From NCBI RefSeq assembly GCF_004145405.1, contig NZ_SELQ01000003.1, positions 248,001 to 312,000 on the forward strand: DNA of 64,000 bases. Reading direction: 5' to 3'. This DNA comes from Salipiger sp. IMCC34102. Its GTDB lineage: Bacteria > Pseudomonadota > Alphaproteobacteria > Rhodobacterales > Rhodobacteraceae. Below, in pieces: positions 50,004-58,589 of this stretch. Made by a program: the position numbers and the translations under genes. The notes under the pieces were generated by a model. That model searched no databases. It worked only from the letters and a program-made list of their open reading frames with translations, and was not told the origin of the DNA. The stretch's first letter is position 1, and every line of letters begins with the position of its first letter.

Positions 50004-51095
50004 TTAAGGTTTGACGCTTTTGGTGAAGGGTTTGACAACCTGTGATCGCCGTTCGTTCTCTTCCTCGAGCGTTTCCATCGTTTGCCGGTTGCGCTCTGCG
50101 AGGTTGGCAGATCGGGAATAGTGCCGCGCCATCGCCGGGGTCTTCTGCCCCAACAGGTCGGCTATCTGTCGCTCTTCAAGCCCCGCCTCGCGCAGCGTCG
50201 TGGCGACGGTATGGCGAAGGCCCTTAAGGGTCAGTCCCGGTTGCACGACACCCTCGGCTTCCAGCTTCTTCTTGAAGCGGTGCCAGACCGTCGAGAACCC
50301 GTCATAGGTCCAGGGCTTCCCCTTGGAGTTTGCGAGGATCGTCACCGCGTCGTGGCGCGGCGCAGCGTCCAGCGCCCTCTGCAATGTCGGGCCAATCGGG
50401 ATTGCGATCTCTTCGCCGGTCTTGCCGCGAACGCCCCAGATCGTGCTGCCGTCAATCTGGCTGCGCATGAGCTTGAGGGCGTCGGATGGATCGAGGCCCG
50501 TGTTCATGATCAGCGCGACCGTCACGCGCACGTGCGGAGCGGTGCGTTCCAGCACCGCGGCGCGCTCTTCCGGTGTCCAGGGGCGGTTTGCGTAGGGGCG
50601 ATCCTTCGGCCTGGGTTTTGGAATGACGCCTGCCGAATAGTCACGGTCGATCAGCCCTTTCGGAATGGCGAACCGGAACACCTGGCCAAGGAACGTGCGG
50701 ACCATGTTGGCCCGCCGCCAGCCGATTTTCTGCGCAGCCTTGTCGTGAATACCGGCGATCAGCGGCGTGTTGATCGCGGAAACCGGGGTATCCCTGATCG
50801 GGTGAAGGAAGTCTGCGCACTTGCGGTAATCGCGTTGCGTCGCGGCTGCGCGGTTCTTGAAGTGCTCGGTTCCGAAATAGACCAGGATCAGCCCGCCAAG
50901 TGTCCCCGGCTTCGGTTCTTGATTCTTTCGCGCCTCCGCGATTGCCTGGATCCGTGCGCACTCCGCAAAGAAAACGGCCGAGCCGAGCGGGGCCTTATCC
51001 AGGTCAATCTTGTGGCCGGTCGAGCGGTGGTAGCAGCGCGGTTTCCCGTGCCGATCTTCGAAGATCTTGAAGCCCCTCACCTTGATCCGTGTCAT
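50004..51095 (-). CDS. Tyrosine recombinase (integrase) of the island
   Basis: 363 residues. The C-terminal catalytic domain ends with LKGLRHTVATTLREAG and LLGQKTPAMARHYSRS, giving the box II Arg and the nucleophilic Tyr. The box I motif reads NTGLDPSDALKL: an Asp sits where the catalytic Arg usually is (TGxR), and Lys replaces the first box II His. I recall similar motifs in other Rhodobacterales integrases, so it may be active. Its 3' end faces the tRNA target, and its start shares one base with the AlpA-like stop (TGATG). Confidence 0.93.
   Translation of the reverse strand: MTRIKVRGFKIFEDRHGKPRCYHRSTGHKIDLDKAPLGSAVFFAECARIQAIAEARKNQEPKPGTLGGLILVYFGTEHFKNRAAATQRDYRKCADFLHPIRDTPVSAINTPLIAGIHDKAAQKIGWRRANMVRTFLGQVFRFAIPKGLIDRDYSAGVIPKPRPKDRPYANRPWTPEERAAVLERTAPHVRVTVALIMNTGLDPSDALKLMRSQIDGSTIWGVRGKTGEEIAIPIGPTLQRALDAAPRHDAVTILANSKGKPWTYDGFSTVWHRFKKKLEAEGVVQPGLTLKGLRHTVATTLREAGLEERQIADLLGQKTPAMARHYSRSANLAERNRQTMETLEEENERRSQVVKPFTKSVKP
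50007..50037 (+). repeat. Left pair of GGTTTGAC repeats (integrase arm-site candidates)
   Basis: Two direct copies of GGTTTGAC (AGGTTTGACGC and GGGTTTGACA), 21 bases apart, within the 3' end of the integrase gene and ~55 bases from attL. Three similar copies lie next to attR in the same orientation. Confidence 0.55.
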
Positions 51096-51331
51096 CAGAG
51101 CTTGCCGAGAATTGCGTCTCGCGTCGTCATCTCGGCCCCTCCCTTCATGTCATCAATCCAGCGGTCCAGGTCGCGCTTGTCCCATGACCTCGCACCGGGC
51201 CGAATTTCGAGCGGCTGGACCGGACACGTCGCCTTGAAGTGTTTCTGGGGCAGTCCGGTGTATGCAGCGGCTTCGGTCAGGCTCAGCATCCGTTTGTCGA
51301 TGACGCTGATATTCAGGTTCGCATTGCCCAT
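51095..51331 (-). CDS. AlpA-like/MerR-type small DNA-binding protein
   Basis: 78 residues with a winged-helix excisionase-like start: MLSLTEAAAYTGLPQKHFKA, then SWDKRDLDRWIDDM. Such proteins act as excisionases or activators of satellite integrase genes. It directly precedes and overlaps the integrase gene, the usual place for AlpA in PICIs. Confidence 0.82.
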   Translation of the reverse strand: MGNANLNISVIDKRMLSLTEAAAYTGLPQKHFKATCPVQPLEIRPGARSWDKRDLDRWIDDMKGGAEMTTRDAILGKL

Positions 51332-51407
51332 TTCTCGTCAACCTCGACTCGGTTCTTGATCCTTGGGAGAGGGCCGGGCGGACGAACCCGAACGACCTTC
51401 GCTCTCG

Positions 51408-51884
51408 TTACTCTTCACCAGCCCATTGCTTGTAGCGCGCGCGCACCTGCTGACGGATACCGTCGATGGAAAAGCAGATAGTCGCGACTTCGGAGCCGGT
51501 GTCGTTCGGCCCCCAAAAGCTCGGGGCGTCCCCTTCGGCGCGGGCAACGCATCCATCGTTGAACCCATCCAGCGGGAAGTCGAAGCGGCCGGTCGCGTCG
51601 GGGTCCGCCCGCAGCGCGGCCAGGACAGCTTCGGCATACATGCCCGCCACCCGCTTGCTGATCGCGGGCTTTCGGGTCGCCTGTTCGACGCCGTAGACGT
51701 TCATCATAAACGAATAAACGCGCAGGGCGCACATATCCGCCTCATCCCAAAACCTGCCGGTGCGGGCATGTGCCCGCGGGGCGCAGGGATATGCGCCAGA
51801 CGCGATATCTTCATTGAGCCGCTGCCGGTCGATGTTCAAAACGTCGCAGACTGCGAGGGTCGGAAGTTTCTGGTTCGGTTTCAT
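51408..51884 (-). CDS. Probable regulator with N-terminal helix-turn-helix
   Basis: 158 residues. The first ~65 look like a MerR-type DNA-binding segment (AVCDVLNIDRQRLNEDIASG, then GRFWDEADMCALRVYSFM). The rest is helical with a C-terminal stretch SIDGIRQQVRARYKQW. It sits under a nested palindrome that could be its own operator. Function as master regulator of the island is inference; no family is recognised. Confidence 0.65.
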   Translation of the reverse strand: MKPNQKLPTLAVCDVLNIDRQRLNEDIASGAYPCAPRAHARTGRFWDEADMCALRVYSFMMNVYGVEQATRKPAISKRVAGMYAEAVLAALRADPDATGRFDFPLDGFNDGCVARAEGDAPSFWGPNDTGSEVATICFSIDGIRQQVRARYKQWAGEE

Positions 51885-51922
51885 GGCTGAGCTTCCCTGT
51901 GCCGTGTGACGCCATAGCTAGA

Positions 51923-51977
51923 GCGGGAGTTTGTGTAACGCAATACAAAATTTTGTATTCGACTGGCAAACTCCCGC
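51923..51977. promoter_or_regulatory. Nested palindrome, probable operator of the regulator gene
   Basis: An 18-base perfect palindrome AATACAAAATTTTGTATT is centred inside a wider inverted repeat with 11-base arms (GCGGGAGTTTG / CAAACTCCCGC), within half a base of the same centre. It ends ~38 bases upstream of the regulator start. No U-run follows, so an operator is likelier than a terminator. Confidence 0.62.
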
Positions 51978-51993
51978 CTATTAGCTCTTGGCG

Positions 51994-52425
51994 TCAAGAA
52001 TATGCACAAGGCCGCCCAGGCTTGCCGCTCGCAGCGCGCCAGAGCGCGGCAATCATCTTGATATCGGGAAAGTCGCATTGCCGTTGGTAGTCCGGACTAT
52101 TCACGATAGCGGTTGGCCCGAAGGACTCCCAAACCATATGGGCAAGAGCTGCCATGCCGTCCGAGCTACAGGGCGTTAGCTCGGCCGCGGCGTTGAAGGC
52201 GGCATCCTCCCGGGCGGCAGCTTCCAAAGATCGCGGATCATCAAAGTCCGCATTGCTTGGAAGCTTGGCCAGCTCGTACCATTCCGCGCGGGCCGCAAGC
52301 CATTGGTGGTAGAGCGGCACGACGGGATCGAGGACTTGCGCTTGGATGGGGAATGGGGTCGCAAGGGCTATCCCGGAAACGGGAAGCGCGGTCAGCACCG
52401 CACGGCGGGTCAGTTGGTTGGTCAT
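51994..52425 (-). CDS. Exported hypothetical protein with twin-arginine signal
   Basis: 143 residues. The start LTRRAVLTALPVSGIALATP is a twin-arginine-type signal, with likely cleavage after IQAQ. The mature part is helical with LYHQWLAARAEWYELA and Cys residues near the end. It is not a phage structural gene and looks like cargo. I recall proteins of this look in Rhodobacterales islands but no function. Start set by the signal peptide; longer frames are excluded. Confidence 0.68.
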   Translation of the reverse strand: MTNQLTRRAVLTALPVSGIALATPFPIQAQVLDPVVPLYHQWLAARAEWYELAKLPSNADFDDPRSLEAAAREDAAFNAAAELTPCSSDGMAALAHMVWESFGPTAIVNSPDYQRQCDFPDIKMIAALWRAASGKPGRPCAYS

Positions 52426-52792
52426 GGTGGTTCTCTCGGTTGGCGGCTTTCTAGGGCCTTGCCAGCGACGGACTGGCGCCGGGGTGCTAGAAACTTGCCG
52501 AGAGACAAGCGTGACGTTTTTCCCGCGAGGGTCTTGTATGACGCCACCACCCCGACATAAGTTATCGGAGAGCGAACGCCGCCAAGCGTCATCGCAGTTC
52601 GACCGGCTCCCGCGCCAACGGGGGTAATCCTGCACAGGATATCGGTCTATCTCGGTCCGGGTTTCTAGGCCCGCGGACACCTTTGCGCAGATCAGCAGCA
52701 CAATCAAGCCCGCCATTGGCGGAGCTGATGCCATGTTGACTTTTCAGGCGGCAATACTCAATTCGATGGGAACGATTTGAAAGGAATGATTC
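52426..52792. other. Gap between two divergent island genes
   Basis: About 370 bases. It should hold promoters for both flanking genes; a TTGACT at 52736–52741 could be a -35 box for the downstream small gene, but the -10 is weak. No other structure is seen. Confidence 0.45.
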
Positions 52793-53017
52793 ATGATCAA
52801 ACATTTAGACGCTTTAGCACTGGGCGGTATTGCACTAAAGGGCGGCAGCTTGGAGGTTGATGGATCGCAGTTCGACGCTCTCGCACTCGGCGGCATTGCG
52901 CAAAAGCTCCAACCTGGCGCTCACTTAAAAATTCACAATTCGGCTAGACTCAACGCCTTGGCGATGGGCGGCATTGCTTCGAAAGCTGGCACGGGTGCTA
53001 CGGTCATCTTTTGCTGA
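52793..53017 (+). CDS. Small three-repeat protein (LDALALGGIAxK)
   Basis: 74 residues with an AAGGAA ribosome-binding site six bases before the ATG. Three copies of a near-identical unit occur: LDALALGGIALK, FDALALGGIAQK and LNALAMGGIASK, spaced ~22–26 residues, separated by polar strands. It lacks a signal peptide and charged motifs. The regular repeats suggest a small beta-solenoid or membrane/lipid-binding strip. I do not recognise the family. It is the only clear plus-strand gene in the island. Confidence 0.62.
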   Translation: MIKHLDALALGGIALKGGSLEVDGSQFDALALGGIAQKLQPGAHLKIHNSARLNALAMGGIASKAGTGATVIFC

Positions 53018-53138
53018 AAAGAAGCTGCGCGCCACGCCGACCAAGGAAGTCGGCCGCGCGCTCTCGGGGTTTTCCCACTCACCGAGTAACGGGGTCGCTT
53101 GGTGGAACCGGACGACCACCCGCCGCGACCTGGCTATC

Positions 53139-54218
53139 TCATGCCGCGTTGTCGCCCTCTCCCCAGTTGACCAGCGTCATGACCGCGCCCAGCTCGTCGC
53201 TGGTCAGGCCACCGGCCTTGGCTTCCGCGATCGTCTTGACCAGGGCCGATGCAGCGCGGGCGCGGCCGCCCACGTCATAGGCCTGCACCGGGCGCATAAG
53301 GTCGATCATCACTTCCCCGCCCAGCTTGGCCGTCGCCTCCTCTGCCAGGAGCATCGCGATCGGTTGCAAGGTCCACCCGGCAAGGTGGCGCTGCGCCTCC
53401 CGCACCACAGGGCCGGTCGCAGCATGGTTCGCCAGCGCGGGCAGAACGCCGAAGGCCATGAAGATCCCCGCGCGCGCCGCCTGCAACGTCTCGGCCGTCA
53501 TCGACTTTGACAGGTCAGGCGACAGCTGGTCAGGCTTCTGACCGATCTGGGGGTTCATCCCGGCCGCGGTTGCCTGGGCCACGCCCCCGATCACAAGCGA
53601 TGCCCCCCGGTTCCCCTTCAGCGCGGCCCGGATCGTCTCCATGTCCTCTTCGCCGGTGTCCGGCATGGGCACGATCTGCGAACCGAGCGGGGCGTTCTCG
53701 AATGTCTCGGCAAGCGCGGATTCCACCGCGTGAAGCATCCCGCCGGTCAGACTGGACCGCCGCAGCGGCGCGGTGCCGACCCACGGCGTCACCGGGTCCG
53801 ATGCGATCCGCAGGTGCAGGACCTCGCCCGCCAGGGCGGTGACCATCCGCCCGCCGTTCGCTTCGGGGATCGTCATGCGGTAGGCGCGGGGTTCGCCGTC
53901 GCGTGTCGTCACGTCCCAGTCGATCGCGGGGACCAGGCCACGGCTACCGATCAGGAAGACCGCATCGCCATTCAGCGCCACCGACCGCGCCGCCAGTGCC
54001 AGAACGCGGCGGGTCAGCAGATCGGTGCCTTGCACGTCGCCCAGGGCGAACGCGCCTTCCCACAGGCTGACGCAGGTCTGCGCGGTCGAGGTCAGCTCTG
54101 CCACGCCGCGACGGCCCGAGATGAAGGTTTCCCGCGTCGCCATGAGCTGCGCGGTGTAGCTCGAACCGCTCGCGCGGGTCTCAGTCGGTTGCAGCATGGT
54201 CTGAAGCCACTTAAGCAT
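53139..54218 (-). CDS. HK97-family phage portal protein
   Basis: 359 residues, typical of HK97 portals: TLARRVLALAARSVALNGDA-like helices and VALNGDAVFLIGS, EVLHLRIASDPVTPWVG, and GVLPALANHAATGP near the C terminus. The portal ring is the DNA entry channel of the head. GGAGGTGA precedes the ATG. Gene order is capsid–protease–portal, reverse of the usual portal–protease–capsid. Confidence 0.92.
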   Translation of the reverse strand: MLKWLQTMLQPTETRASGSSYTAQLMATRETFISGRRGVAELTSTAQTCVSLWEGAFALGDVQGTDLLTRRVLALAARSVALNGDAVFLIGSRGLVPAIDWDVTTRDGEPRAYRMTIPEANGGRMVTALAGEVLHLRIASDPVTPWVGTAPLRRSSLTGGMLHAVESALAETFENAPLGSQIVPMPDTGEEDMETIRAALKGNRGASLVIGGVAQATAAGMNPQIGQKPDQLSPDLSKSMTAETLQAARAGIFMAFGVLPALANHAATGPVVREAQRHLAGWTLQPIAMLLAEEATAKLGGEVMIDLMRPVQAYDVGGRARAASALVKTIAEAKAGGLTSDELGAVMTLVNWGEGDNAA

Positions 54219-54222
54219 GGCG

Positions 54223-54774
54223 TCACCTCCATCGGGTCGCGTGAGAGAATGCAAGCGCGCGGCGGGCCACGTCACCGATCGGTTGCCAGTTGCGGGCTTC
54301 GATCTGCGCTTCGGAATAGGCGGGGCGTGTCACGGCCGAGACTTCGAACAGCTCGGCCGAGGCGATCGTGCGCAGGATGCCGTTGCCGCGCCGTTCGATC
54401 CACTCGCCACCTTTCGACACACGGAACCCGGGCGAGAGACCCCGGACCAGTCCGCCGCCGTGCGCCGCAAGAAAGTCGCGGGCCCAGCTCGTGCCGGTGT
54501 CGATGGTTGCCGTGATCATCAGGGCGTCGTCGCCATCGGTCAGCGTCAGGGTGCCGGCAGACCTGGACGCCAGCGGTCGATTGAAGTCGTGTCCTGCCAG
54601 CAGGTGAATTTCCGCGCCGCTGTCGATCCGGGCGCGGAATGCGCGGGGGGCGATCACCTCGTGCCGCCCCGCCGCGATCTCGGTTTCCCGACCGTATGGG
54701 AACCGGGCCGTCAGGCGGGTTGCCCCGCCGTCCGATCGCAGCTCGAGGCTGCCGTTATGACCGCCCCAGAGCAT
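54223..54774 (-). CDS. HK97-family prohead protease
   Basis: 183 residues of the S78 type. Catalytic His62 lies in LLAGHDFNRPLASR and Ser114 in RGLSPGF, with a Glu in AELFEVSAV. It cleaves the capsid delta domain and scaffold during maturation. Start shares one base with the capsid gene stop (TGATG). Confidence 0.93.
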   Translation of the reverse strand: MLWGGHNGSLELRSDGGATRLTARFPYGRETEIAAGRHEVIAPRAFRARIDSGAEIHLLAGHDFNRPLASRSAGTLTLTDGDDALMITATIDTGTSWARDFLAAHGGGLVRGLSPGFRVSKGGEWIERRGNGILRTIASAELFEVSAVTRPAYSEAQIEARNWQPIGDVARRALAFSHATRWR

Positions 54775-56009
54775 CAGACTGCGCCGATGCCGGTAAGGAT
54801 GCGGGTTTGCAGCCCGCGCGGCACGGTGAAGTCCGCCGTCACCAGGCCGGTCAGGATCAGCGCGCCGCTTCCCGCCTTCGTGTAGGGATCGCGGATCAGA
54901 TCAACGGCCCCGTAGATACCCAGATAGCCGGGTGCGACGCCTTGGACTGTGGCGGTCATGATCGCCGTCTGGTCGGGGATCACGTTGCTGACGGCGGGCG
55001 TCCCGACATGCTTGGTCAGGCGATCCCACTCGGACACCGCAGTGCCTGCGATCAGCGCGGCGTCGAGGTCAGCCCAGATCGCGGGGTCGAACCCGAGATT
55101 GACCTGCGACGCGGACGTGATCGCGTTCGCCTGCATGAACGCCACGACCTCGGCGCGGAAAGCGGCCCAACTGGCGGCCGCGCCCACGGCCGTCGCCGCG
55201 ATCCCGTAGGTCGCCGCGCCGGGGATGATGCCCAGGGGCTGACCGTCCGCGCCGCTGCCGTTGACCACGACGCGATCCAGCTCGGCACCGACCACCGCGT
55301 TCAGGTCGCGCCGGATCGCGCTTTCCAGTCCGTCGCCCGCCTGCTTCAACGCCTTGCGGCTGATGACCATCTGTGCGCCGCCGGTGTGATCCGGGTTCAG
55401 GTTGCGCTCGGAGGTTGCGAACTTCTGCGCCGCGCCGACATTGCCCAGCTCGTCCGTCTGCCAGCCGAAGACTGCGCCAGAGGTCGCAACCGGGAAGGCC
55501 AGCTCACCAGACGTGATGTTGATGTTCTGGACGCCCAGCTGCGCGGCAACGCTGCCGGGGAACAGCCGGTCGATGATCGGACGGATCTGGCGCGGGTTGA
55601 TCTGATCGCCCGCGACTGTCTCGCCAGCGCGGGTTTCCAGCGCCGCCAGTGGGATCGGGACGCCCTGATAGCCGCCAGCCTGCCGCAGCTCGTCCACAAT
55701 CTCTTTCGTGGCACCAGACAGGTCGCGGCCTTCGTCCAGGTTGAACGCGACCTGGCGCAGCTCGAACCGCCCGACCAGCTCCTGCCAGTCGCGATCGGAC
55801 CGGGTTTCCAGCTCGTCGCCCGCTTCGCGGCGCTCGGTGTCCTCGGCAATGAGGGCCGCACGATACCGGGTTTCGTTGGAACGGTATTCCCGATCCAGCG
55901 TGTCCATCTGACGGACTTCGTCCTCGGACGGGGTTTCCTTGCCCGCCAGCTCCGCCAGCGATTGGCGGATTTCGCTCTGGCGGCGAGCGATCTTCACAGA
56001 TTCCAGCAT
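54774..56009 (-). CDS. HK97-fold major capsid protein
   Basis: 411 residues. A helical, charged N-terminal ~110 residues (RQSLAELAGKETPSEDEV) act as the delta/scaffold region removed by the protease; then the HK97 core with QINPRQIRPIIDRLFPGSVA, GWQTDELGNVG and the C-terminal GYLGIYGAVDLIRDPYTKAG. Complete and undamaged, which argues the module is functional. Confidence 0.94.
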   Translation of the reverse strand: MLESVKIARRQSEIRQSLAELAGKETPSEDEVRQMDTLDREYRSNETRYRAALIAEDTERREAGDELETRSDRDWQELVGRFELRQVAFNLDEGRDLSGATKEIVDELRQAGGYQGVPIPLAALETRAGETVAGDQINPRQIRPIIDRLFPGSVAAQLGVQNINITSGELAFPVATSGAVFGWQTDELGNVGAAQKFATSERNLNPDHTGGAQMVISRKALKQAGDGLESAIRRDLNAVVGAELDRVVVNGSGADGQPLGIIPGAATYGIAATAVGAAASWAAFRAEVVAFMQANAITSASQVNLGFDPAIWADLDAALIAGTAVSEWDRLTKHVGTPAVSNVIPDQTAIMTATVQGVAPGYLGIYGAVDLIRDPYTKAGSGALILTGLVTADFTVPRGLQTRILTGIGAV

Positions 56010-56018
56010 GATTTATCC

Positions 56019-56351
56019 TTACATGGCCGGGTTGGGTTTTGTTGCCAGATCGGCAACGGCGTCCGCCCAAGCGTCACGCTCGGGCGATTGGATCGGTGCG
56101 GGATGCCCGCATTCGATCCGGGTCTTTCGTGTGTGGCAGGGACCGCAAAGCGCTTGCAGGTTGCCGGGGTCATAGGACAGCGCCGGGTGCGTTCGGACGG
56201 GCTTGATGTGATCGACCTCGAGCCGCCCACCGCAGCCGCAGGATCGACACCGGAACCTGTCGCGCTCGAGGATCTGCATTCGCAGCACCTTCCAGCGCTT
56301 CGAGCTGGTGACTTTCCGGGAATGCCGCCGGTGTTGCTTGCTCATAGCCAT
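56019..56351 (-). CDS. HNH endonuclease
   Basis: 110 residues. CRSCGCGG, then EVDHIKPVRTHPALSYDPGN and LCGPCHTRKT make the HNH core with its zinc Cys pairs. Phage HNH proteins next to terminase aid cos cleavage and packaging, suggesting a cos-type element. It overlaps the terminase 3' end by 10 bases. Confidence 0.93.
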   Translation of the reverse strand: MAMSKQHRRHSRKVTSSKRWKVLRMQILERDRFRCRSCGCGGRLEVDHIKPVRTHPALSYDPGNLQALCGPCHTRKTRIECGHPAPIQSPERDAWADAVADLATKPNPAM

Positions 56352-57991
56352 TGGACACGTCGCTTCTGTTGGGGCGCCGCCTTCATCCGAGCGCCCTGGG
56401 CCACGGCCAGCACCGTCGCCGCAGCCGCGTCGATCCGGCCCAGAGAACGGCCCTTGCCCAGCTTGGCATTCCCGGCCGGGTCGATCAGGGTCACGGCGTC
56501 CGCGAAGGCGAACCGCAGCAACAGCGACGGCACCGCCTTCACCTCGCCATCGAAGAGCGCGCGGCGGAACCGCTCGATATCCTCACTGCCGTCCTTCCAG
56601 CCGAACCCGCGCCAGATCAGGGGGACGCGGGCCAGCCCGGCGTTGTTCAGCGCCTCGGTGAATTCAGCGTGACGGAAGCGGTCCCCCACGATGCAGGCGG
56701 GCTGGATGCCGTCGAGCTGGCGGACGATTGCGGCCATCCAAGGCCCCGGCGGGACTGTGTTCTCGCCCATGACGGACAATTCGCCGCGCTCGAGCATCTC
56801 GGTGTAGCGCCCCGCCACGCCATCGGATGCGCCGCGATCTGCGAGCGACGGCGATGCCGGGAAGGTGCCCAGGGACTCGAGGCGACCCGTGTTCGGCCAG
56901 TAGAACGATGCGGCGGACATGCTGCGCGAGCCGCCCAGATCCACGCCCAAAACGCAGGGGCCGTCGCGCGGCGGCAGTTCGGCTGGTGACACCTCGGCCG
57001 ACAGCCATTCATCGACTGTGACCAGGACACTGCGGTTCTCGATCGAGACGCGCTCATTGCGGTTGAGGTTGCGGAAGCTGGTCAAGGCCGATCCGCCCCG
57101 CGCAATCGCGCTGCGCGCCTGCGACACCAGCCAGTCAGGCGTCGAACCAATGCCTTCGGACGCGCCGGGGTTCGCCTCGAGGAGCGACGGCAGATCGTCC
57201 GCAGGCAGTCCGAAGGCGGGCCGATGTTCCTGGACGTAGGCACCGGGCGGCGGTTCATCCAGCCATCGGGAAAAGGTGTTGGTGTCGTCGGCCGCTGACG
57301 TCGAGATGATCAGCGCGCGGCCGTCACGTTTGCCCAGGCCGGACAGGATCGCGTTCTCGAGGTTGTCGCCCTTCTCGCGTTCCCACGCCGCCCGTTCGTC
57401 CAGGATAGCCAGCGTAGGGGCACCGCCCAGGACCGACTTGCCATCGGCCGCGATGCAGCGCGCCAGACCGCCGCCGTTGCCCGCGAATTCGACCTCGAGC
57501 TTCGACCCGCGCCGGATGGTGAACATGGCCTGATCTTCGACGGGCAGACCAGCGATGTAGCCCAGCACGAAGTTGAAGGCGATGCGCGCCTGGTCACGGT
57601 TGCGGGCTGCGAAGATGATCTCTCGGTTCGGCTGGGGGGCTTCATCGAGAGCGCCCACCAGGTCCGCGAGGGCAAGCCCTGCCGAAAGTGCCGTCTTCGC
57701 GTTGCCGCGCCCGATGGACAGAACGCCGACCGTGACCTTCTTGCCGAATGCGCCTTTCACGAAACTGCGCTGGAAATTCGCCAGTTTCAGAGGTTTTCCG
57801 GCCTTTTTGCCCTCGGGAATGCGAAGAAGGCCCAGAAACTGAATTGCGCGGACGCCGGGCGATTTTCCCCGGATTTTTTCCAGAAGAGAGAAATGAACAC
57901 TCCCACCCCGGTAGCCAAGGTTAACTGAAGTCGCGGCATTGGGACCAGTTCCGAACAGATCAGCCGTCGCGCGGTCGGTGTGTTTTGTCAT
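56342..57991 (-). CDS. Terminase large subunit
   Basis: 549 residues. Walker A-like VGVLSIGRGNAKTAL, Walker B TLAILDERAAWE and the motor block IISTSAADDTNTFS are followed by a nuclease domain with VLGVDLGGSRSMSA and CIVGDRFRHAEF. The ATG after GAGGGAGA is chosen. It packages DNA into preformed heads. Intact. Confidence 0.94.
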   Translation of the reverse strand: MTKHTDRATADLFGTGPNAATSVNLGYRGGSVHFSLLEKIRGKSPGVRAIQFLGLLRIPEGKKAGKPLKLANFQRSFVKGAFGKKVTVGVLSIGRGNAKTALSAGLALADLVGALDEAPQPNREIIFAARNRDQARIAFNFVLGYIAGLPVEDQAMFTIRRGSKLEVEFAGNGGGLARCIAADGKSVLGGAPTLAILDERAAWEREKGDNLENAILSGLGKRDGRALIISTSAADDTNTFSRWLDEPPPGAYVQEHRPAFGLPADDLPSLLEANPGASEGIGSTPDWLVSQARSAIARGGSALTSFRNLNRNERVSIENRSVLVTVDEWLSAEVSPAELPPRDGPCVLGVDLGGSRSMSAASFYWPNTGRLESLGTFPASPSLADRGASDGVAGRYTEMLERGELSVMGENTVPPGPWMAAIVRQLDGIQPACIVGDRFRHAEFTEALNNAGLARVPLIWRGFGWKDGSEDIERFRRALFDGEVKAVPSLLLRFAFADAVTLIDPAGNAKLGKGRSLGRIDAAAATVLAVAQGARMKAAPQQKRRVQWL

Positions 57992-58104
57992 CGTCGTCTC
58001 CCTCGCGTGTGTTGCGCGCTGTCTGTTCTGTCTCACCTGCTCAATGGTGAGGTTCGGAGCGAAGGGCATAGGACGACTGCCCACGCTAGGAAGCGCGGCA
58101 GTCC

Positions 58105-58299
58105 CTATGCCCTCTGCGTGAAGTCCTGCTCAACGGAGCCGGTCCATCGCTTTAGGCCCAACTGGTCGTGCGTTTCCGCCAGTCGGTTGGCCGCTACTTT
58201 CGACGCGTAAACGCTGCGCCGGGGATCGGGCTTCGGCCTTTCGGACTGCCCTTTGCCTGTGATCCCGCCCGTGGTAGACAGAGACACGCGTGGTGCCAC
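58105..58299 (-). CDS. Possible small protein upstream of terminase
   Basis: About 64 residues from a GTG, in the otherwise empty ~370-base gap before terminase. The C-terminal part (RRSVYASKVAANRLAETHDQ) looks protein-like and helical, but ribosome-binding sites are weak and I recognise no family. It could be the missing small terminase-type protein, or noise. Confidence 0.3.
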   Translation of the reverse strand: MAPRVSLSTTGGITGKGQSERPKPDPRRSVYASKVAANRLAETHDQLGLKRWTGSVEQDFTQRA

Positions 58300-58361
58300 C
58301 GTTGTGACCCGAACCACCACTCGTGGCCCTGCATGAGGTGGCGTGCAGGGTCGCCCTTCGC

Positions 58362-58589
58362 TTACTCCTCGATCAGATCGAATTCGGGTTCCGGCGCGGC
58401 CGTCAGCTCTTCCACCATTCGGCGCATGACTTGGGCCTGCCGATAAGTCGGACGCCAGTTCTTCCGCTTGCCGTGGCGCGCGATCGACTTGGCGAAGCCA
58501 GCCTCCCATTCGTTGCCGACCGCGACGGCGCGCCGCACGACCATCGGCCAGCGGAACGTCAGCAGCTCGTCCAGCTCACGCTCGGTCAT
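58362..58589 (-). CDS. Small phage-type hypothetical protein
   Basis: 75 residues: GNEWEAGFAKSIARHGKRKN, then WRPTYRQAQVMRRMVEEL and an acidic tail. Proteins of this look occur in Rhodobacterales prophages next to packaging genes; role unknown. ATGA overlap with the connector gene shows co-translation. Confidence 0.75.
   Translation of the reverse strand: MTERELDELLTFRWPMVVRRAVAVGNEWEAGFAKSIARHGKRKNWRPTYRQAQVMRRMVEELTAAPEPEFDLIEE

Noticed and set aside
54639-56672. A long plus-strand frame in the island
   Set aside because: Antisense to the capsid, HNH and terminase genes, which have clear family motifs.
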